Below are positions 60,041 to 64,000 of a DNA stretch of 64,000 nucleotides, in pieces. Under the pieces are notes generated by a model. That model was not told where the DNA came from, did no database searches, and was given only the letters and a program-made list of their open reading frames with translations. The translations under genes were made by a program, and so were the position numbers. Source of the DNA: Sphingomonas lycopersici (GTDB taxonomy: Bacteria > Pseudomonadota > Alphaproteobacteria > Sphingomonadales > Sphingomonadaceae); the NCBI RefSeq assembly GCF_026130605.1, contig NZ_JANFAU010000009.1, positions 62,001 to 126,000 of the forward strand, written 5' to 3'. Position 1 is the first letter of the stretch, and the number at the start of each line of letters is the position of its first letter.

Positions 60041-62424
60041 CGTTGCGCCTCCTGCTGCTGATGCTGCTCGGCGCGCTGCTGTTTCAGGCCGCCCCCGCTG
60101 CGGCAAAGCAACCGACCGAGATCGAGGCCGCGGCATTGCCCGCGCCATCGGGCGATCGCGGCAATCTGTTGCTAGCCGCGATCGACGGATTCCCCGTCGC
60201 GCTCGATCGCGATCGGGCGCAGATATTGCGGCATCGCAGCTGGTCGGCGATCGGAACGCGCAATATCCCCTCGAAAATGCTCGCTGTGGTGAGCGACGGC
60301 CGGGGGTCCGCAATCCTTTCCGGCGCGGGCGGCGTGGCGACCTCCGCTGCCGCGCTCACACTGGCGAATGGCGCGATCGTGGCGAAGCCGCTCCCCGATC
60401 TTCCGGTGCCGTTGCGCTCGGCGGTCGGCGCCTTCCAGCACGATGCATTGCTCGTCGCCGGGGTCGGCGAGGACGGCACCCCGCGACTGTTCCGGCTCGC
60501 CTGGGCGCAATCCGCGCGTTGGCAGGCGCTCGCCCCCTGGCCCGGCGGCGTGCCGGTCGCGCTCGCAGCGCAGAACAGGGGCATTGCCGTCACGCTGGCC
60601 GACCAGCAGCAATGGCGCTGGCTGCCGACCGGCGGGTGGCGACGCGGCGCGACGGCGCGCGGCACCGTCGTCGGCGCCCCGCGCCCGATCGGACAGGCCT
60701 ATCTGCTCTACCTCCTCCGCGACGCGGGCGGCACGCATCTCTACAGCTACAGCATGATCACCGACGCCTGGGCGCCTATGGGCGCGGCGCTTCCCGGCGA
60801 ACCGCTCGCCGCGGTCAGCCACGGCGAGGGGCTGCTGATCGCGTCGCGGCGCAACGGCGCGCTTGCCGTCTCCACCCTGACGCTCAGGTTCAACCGCGAG
60901 CCGCTCGGGCTGATCGATTGGGCGATCATCACGGTCTATCTGTTCGCGATGCTCGGTATCGGGCTCGCCTTCTATCGCCGCGCCAAGGGCGGTCCCTCGT
61001 CCGAATTCTTCCTCGGTTCGCGAGCGATCCCGGCCTGGGCGGCGGGGGTCAGCATGTTCGCCGGCAGCATCAGCTCGATCAGCTATCTCGCGGTGCCGGC
61101 CAAGGCGTTCGAGACCGACTGGCAATATATCATGTCGAAGATCGCGACCGTCTGCGGGCTGATGTTCGTCGCGCTGGTCGTGGTGCCGGTGTTCCGCCGG
61201 CTCAATCTGGTTTCGGTGTTCAATTATCTCGAAGCGCGCTTCCACCCGGCGATCCGCATGCTTTCCAGCGCCTTGTGGATCTGCATGCAGATCGGTGGGC
61301 GGATGGGGATCGTGCTGTTCCTGCCCGCGATGGCGATCGGCACGATCACCGATACCAATATCGTCGCCTGCATCCTGATCGTCGGCCTGTTCACGATCGT
61401 CTATACCGCGCTGGGCGGGATGCGCGCGGTGGTATGGACCGATGTGTTCCAGGTGCTGGTACTCACCGCGGGCGCGTTTTTTGCGATCGGCTTCGTCATC
61501 TACCAGATCGGGTTCGGCGACGTCGTCGATACCGCGACGGCGTTCGACAAGACGCGGATGCTCAACTTCAGCTTCGACGTCACCCAGCCGACCGTTTGGG
61601 CATTCCTCGTCCTCGCCCTGTTCGACGTGGTGCTCACCTTCCCCAAGGATCAGGTGCTGATGCAGCGCGTACTGGCGACACCGTCCGAGAAGGAAGCCAA
61701 ACGCTCGGTGTGGCTGTTCGCGCTGATCCTGCTGCCCAGCGCCTTCATGTTCTACATCATCGGCACCGTATTGTTCGCTTATTATCGCGCCCGCCCCGAG
61801 CAACTGAGCCCGACGCTGCCGATCGACGCGGTGTTCCCCGCCTTCATCGGCACCGAGCTACCGCCAGGCATCGTCGGGCTGATCATCGCCGGGCTGATCG
61901 CGGCCGCGATGGGGACGCTGTCGGGGATCATCAACAGCGTCGCCACCTTGCTGTCGGTCGATTTCTACGAGCGCCTCGTGCCCGGCCGGAGCGAGCGGCA
62001 GACCGTGCGCTTCGCCGAAGGGGCCAGCATGGGTGTCGGGCTGGTCGGCATCGCGATCGCGATCGTCCTGTCGCGGCTCGACATCCATTCGCTGCTCGAT
62101 CTGACGATCGAGCTGTTCGGCCTGCTCGGCGGCGCCTGTGCCGGCGCCTATACGCTCGGGCTGTTCACGCGCCGCGCCAATTGGCAGGGCGTCGCGATCG
62201 GGATCGTGGCGGCGTCGATCATCACCTTCGTCGTCTGGTGGTTCGGGCTCGTCCACCCCTACCTCTATCTTGCGCTGGCGATCGCTTCGTCGATCGTCAT
62301 CGGCTATCTGACCAGCTATCTGTTCCCGCCCCCGAGTCATTCGCTCGAAGGGCTGACGATCTATTCCCGGCGCCCGGCAAGCGCCGTTTCGGATGAGGCT
62401 GCGCCATCGATACCGGGTTCCTGA
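60037..62424 (+). CDS. Beta-propeller-sodium:solute symporter (SSS) fusion
   Basis: A 795-residue protein. A signal peptide (LRLLLLMLLGALLFQAAPAAAK) is followed by ~265 residues with Kelch-like blades (DALLVAGVGEDGTPRLFRLAWAQSARWQALAPWPGG, GGTHLYSYSMITDAWAPMGAALPG) and, from ~290, a full SSS carrier (WAIITVYLFAMLGIGLAFY, FFLGSRAIPAWAAGVSMFAGSISSISYLAVPAKAF, MQIGGRMGIVLFLPAMAI). The SxSSISYL run is the family's substrate/sodium region. The propeller should lie in the periplasm and may bind or isomerise the sugar before transport, as free NanM-type proteins do for sialic acid. It overlaps the CitE-like gene by 4 bp and the LysR gene downstream. Confidence 0.93.
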   Translation: MTLRLLLLMLLGALLFQAAPAAAKQPTEIEAAALPAPSGDRGNLLLAAIDGFPVALDRDRAQILRHRSWSAIGTRNIPSKMLAVVSDGRGSAILSGAGGVATSAAALTLANGAIVAKPLPDLPVPLRSAVGAFQHDALLVAGVGEDGTPRLFRLAWAQSARWQALAPWPGGVPVALAAQNRGIAVTLADQQQWRWLPTGGWRRGATARGTVVGAPRPIGQAYLLYLLRDAGGTHLYSYSMITDAWAPMGAALPGEPLAAVSHGEGLLIASRRNGALAVSTLTLRFNREPLGLIDWAIITVYLFAMLGIGLAFYRRAKGGPSSEFFLGSRAIPAWAAGVSMFAGSISSISYLAVPAKAFETDWQYIMSKIATVCGLMFVALVVVPVFRRLNLVSVFNYLEARFHPAIRMLSSALWICMQIGGRMGIVLFLPAMAIGTITDTNIVACILIVGLFTIVYTALGGMRAVVWTDVFQVLVLTAGAFFAIGFVIYQIGFGDVVDTATAFDKTRMLNFSFDVTQPTVWAFLVLALFDVVLTFPKDQVLMQRVLATPSEKEAKRSVWLFALILLPSAFMFYIIGTVLFAYYRARPEQLSPTLPIDAVFPAFIGTELPPGIVGLIIAGLIAAAMGTLSGIINSVATLLSVDFYERLVPGRSERQTVRFAEGASMGVGLVGIAIAIVLSRLDIHSLLDLTIELFGLLGGACAGAYTLGLFTRRANWQGVAIGIVAASIITFVVWWFGLVHPYLYLALAIASSIVIGYLTSYLFPPPSHSLEGLTIYSRRPASAVSDEAAPSIPGS

Positions 62425-63278
62425 AGACGTTCGTCACCGTCATCGACCAGGGATCGATGGCCGCCGCGGCGCGCGTGCTCAACATCAGCGCATCGGCGGT
62501 GGCGCAGCAGCTTCACGCGCTGGAACGCGATCTGGGCGCACCGCTGGTGATGCGCGTCGGGCGGACGATGCGGATGACCGAGCAGGGCGCGCGCGTCCTC
62601 GGCCCGGCGCGCAAGCTGTTGCGGGACACCGCGGATCTGCGCAGCGTCGCGCATGACGGGGAGGTGTCGGGCGAATTGCGGCTCGGCGCGTGCACGACCC
62701 CGCTCACCGGCCTGCTTCCCGATATTCTGGCGCGGGTCAGCCGCAAATTCCCGCAGGTGACGATCCACATCCAATCGGGCAATTCGGCGCAGCTCTTCGT
62801 CGACGTGGACAAAGGCCGGCTCGATGCGGCGCTAGTGCTCGAGGCGCCCTATCCGCTCCCCAAGACGTGCGAATGGCTGCTGCTGCGCGAAGAGCCGCTG
62901 ATCGTGCTCGCCCCGCGTGCGCTCGCCGACCGGGATCCGCTCGATCTGCTGCGCGAGGAACCGCTGATCCGTTACGACCGCAACCAATGGGGCGGCCGCT
63001 CGGCGGAGCTTTATCTCAACGAGGCGGGCATCACCCCGCGCGAGCGATTCGAGCTCAACGCGCTCAACGCGATCGCGATGATGGTCGATCGCGGGCTGGG
63101 GGTTTCGATCGTCCCCGATTGGGCGCCGCCCTGGCCGGAAGGGATCGATATCGCGCGGCTCGACCTGCCCGAGCGGCGCGTCGGGCGGCGGATCGGCATC
63201 GTCTGGTCCCGCTCCAGCGTCCGCACGCGTCTGGTCAACGTACTGTTGCAGGAAAGCGTGCGCGCGGAGGGCCGATAG
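62406..63278 (+). CDS. LysR-family regulator with no conventional start codon
   Basis: About 290 residues. Full LysR homology begins at IDTGFLKTFVTVIDQGSMAAAARVLNISASAVAQQLHALE, where the first 17 residues are upstream of the first in-frame ATG (62457) and include helix 1 of the DNA-binding domain. The frame is closed by TGA at 62394, and no ATG, GTG or TTG lies between. An ATC at 62406 has GATGAGG 7-8 bases ahead. Alternatively, an ATG at 62393 in the other frame would give MRLR-IDTGF if one C were absent, so a frameshift or sequence error is possible. It overlaps the symporter and may control both divergent operons. Confidence 0.85.
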   Translation: MDTGFLKTFVTVIDQGSMAAAARVLNISASAVAQQLHALERDLGAPLVMRVGRTMRMTEQGARVLGPARKLLRDTADLRSVAHDGEVSGELRLGACTTPLTGLLPDILARVSRKFPQVTIHIQSGNSAQLFVDVDKGRLDAALVLEAPYPLPKTCEWLLLREEPLIVLAPRALADRDPLDLLREEPLIRYDRNQWGGRSAELYLNEAGITPRERFELNALNAIAMMVDRGLGVSIVPDWAPPWPEGIDIARLDLPERRVGRRIGIVWSRSSVRTRLVNVLLQESVRAEGR

Positions 63279-63354
63279 CGCGCACCGCTTGGCGGCATAG
63301 CGTTGAGCGGCCGGATCGGTTCATTCGTCAATGGATAGGTCGGCGGACAGCGCT

Positions 63355-63399
63355 TCGGACTCTCACGGCGAAAACACGGGTTCGAGTCCCGTAGGGGCG
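63355..63399 (+). other. tRNA-like 3' half (Glu-like), not an intact tRNA
   Basis: Positions 63376-63392 form a perfect T arm (ACGGG-TTCGAGT-CCCGT), and AGGGGCG after it looks like a 3' acceptor strand. CTCTCAC at 63360-63366 resembles a tRNA-Glu (CUC) anticodon loop. The 5' acceptor strand that should pair (CGCCCCT) is missing, the D region is misplaced and two anticodon-stem pairs are lost. It looks like the 3' part of a tRNA gene left by integration of a mobile element, or a decayed tRNA. Confidence 0.5.
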
Positions 63400-63465
63400 T
63401 TTGATCCGGTCCGCATCCCGCGCTTCAGCCGAAAGCAACCGGCTCGCCCATCGAACTCGCCGGAA

Positions 63466-63513
63466 GCCCCTGCCCCTGCCCCTGCCCCTGCCCCTGCCCC
63501 TGCCCCTGCCCCT
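63466..63513. repeat. Hexanucleotide tandem repeat, (GCCCCT)8
   Basis: Eight exact copies of GCCCCT run from 63466 to 63513. In translation they give Ala-Pro or Gly-Ala runs in otherwise unconvincing frames, so they are probably non-coding. Such repeats vary in copy number by slippage. Confidence 0.9.
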
Positions 63514-63738
63514 TCCGCTACAGCGGCCATGCTACGTGGCCTTGCCGGGGCTCGCTCATCTCTGATCAAGGACAAGGTCACCTTCATCGCCTCCTGCTCG
63601 ATCGACGTCCTCAAATGCTGAGTCGCGACTACGCTTCGTCTCGGGAACGGTGTGCAGAATTCTCCCATCCCTCACAATAGGGAGGGCAATGAAGTGCCGT
63701 TTCGGCCTAAATTAGTAAAAATGGGCAGAAACAGAGCA

Positions 63739-63760
63739 AAGCGGCATTATAGTGCCGCTT
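63739..63760. other. Short perfect stem-loop in AT-rich DNA
   Basis: AAGCGGCA (63739-63746) and TGCCGCTT (63753-63760) pair exactly around TTATAG. It has no T tract. Its role is unknown; it could be part of a small RNA or an element end. Confidence 0.4.
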
Positions 63761-64000
63761 CCCCCGATTTTGGCTTTCTGGTGATATCCGAGAGCTACGC
63801 ACAGCCAATGGCCGGAACTGGGCCGTCTTCTGTCTGTCCGGTTACGGGACGGCGACTTGAGAAGCAGACGTTCAACCGAGCGATGACCGGTCGGCATCCG
63901 CGTTCAGATGCCGGCGGTCGGCGGAGATGTTACGCTTTATTGCAACAGAGCTTCTGACGGCCAAATGGAAGTCAAGGGGCTGAACGGAGTGACGCCCGTT

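Larger units (their letters stand above)
63279..64000. other. 722-bp right-end region without a convincing gene
   Basis: After the LysR gene the sequence loses the window's coding pattern. It holds a tRNA-like 3' half (63355-63399), a GCCCCT hexamer repeat (63466-63513), a stem-loop (63739-63760) and AT-rich DNA from about 63640. Frames of up to ~100 codons on both strands cross these repeats and match no family. It may be the boundary of an integrated element that continues beyond the window. Confidence 0.5.

Noticed and set aside
63318..63399. A complete tRNA-Glu gene
   Set aside because: The 5' acceptor strand does not pair with AGGGGCG, the D arm is displaced and the anticodon stem has two mismatches. 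Only the 3' part is supported.
63466..63513. CRISPR array
   Set aside because: It is a direct hexamer repeat without spacers, and no cas gene is present. No other array-like structure was seen.
63331..63668. Small frames on both strands across the hexamer repeat
   Set aside because: They owe their length to the GCCCCT repeat and the tRNA-like stretch (the minus frame even reads TGLEPVFSP, a typical tRNA-arm translation).

Overview
The window is high-GC DNA (by eye roughly two thirds G+C) with dense, strongly GC3-biased genes. It looks like a sphingomonad-type alphaproteobacterial chromosome. The support is four large TonB-dependent receptors (TBDTs), a FecI/FecR signalling pair, a MucR-type regulator, the arginine succinyltransferase pathway, and many LysR/SDR pairs typical of oligotrophic Sphingomonadaceae. 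Genus is inferred, not shown. I found no rRNA, intact tRNA, IS element, phage gene or CRISPR array.

Layout. (1) 1-4.2 kb: arginine catabolism astD-astB-astA (minus strand, astA cut by the window edge) divergent from a LysR gene. (2) 4.35-5.2 kb: a MucR-type protein with a long histone-H1-like tail. (3) 5.3-15.5 kb: six same-strand genes, TBDT - S9 peptidase - exported amidohydrolase - FecI - FecR - second paralogous TBDT carrying a signalling (STN) domain. This reads as a substrate-sensing peptide-scavenging module. (4) 15.8-21.6 kb: c-di-GMP proteins (MHYT-GGDEF-EAL, membrane GGDEF, tandem PilZ) plus an NTF2-like protein and a perfect inverted-repeat element. (5) 21.7-32.2 kb: LysR/SDR, VOC protein, orphan homodimeric 2-oxoacid dehydrogenase E1 with LysR, acyl-CoA dehydrogenase, LysR/azoreductase, and a YceI-cytochrome b561-YceI operon. 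(6) 32.3-37.1 kb: a CmcJ/NvfI-like protein and an SDR - NtaA-type monooxygenase - DAACS symporter operon.

(7) 37.1-50.2 kb is a sugar-acid locus: MFS transporter, gluconokinase, beta-hydroxyacid dehydrogenase, LacI regulator, L-idonate 5-dehydrogenase, gluconate 5-dehydrogenase, 2-hydroxyacid dehydrogenase, SDR, zinc alcohol dehydrogenase, a dedicated TBDT and an isocitrate-lyase-superfamily protein. Three copies of the same 14-bp operator-like sequence, and a fourth related site, sit in the two divergent promoter regions. They tie idnD/idnO, the alcohol dehydrogenase and the TBDT to one regulon, probably that of the LacI protein. The route implied is L-idonate or ketogluconates to gluconate to 6-phosphogluconate.

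(8) 50.6-63.3 kb is the least familiar part and my best candidate for an undescribed system. On the minus strand lie TBDT - ribokinase - a TIM-barrel/FGE-like fusion lacking the FGE cysteines - a GH127 glycosidase - a class III CoA-transferase. Divergent from these are a CitE-like lyase, a beta-propeller/sodium-symporter fusion and a LysR gene whose 5' end has no ordinary start codon. Together they suggest import, cytoplasmic hydrolysis and phosphorylation of a pentose-containing glycoside that may carry an organic-acid substituent, broken down through CoA transfer and C-C cleavage.

(9) 63.3-64.0 kb has no convincing gene. It holds the 3' half of a tRNA-like sequence, a hexanucleotide repeat and a drop in GC, and may be the edge of an integrated element.
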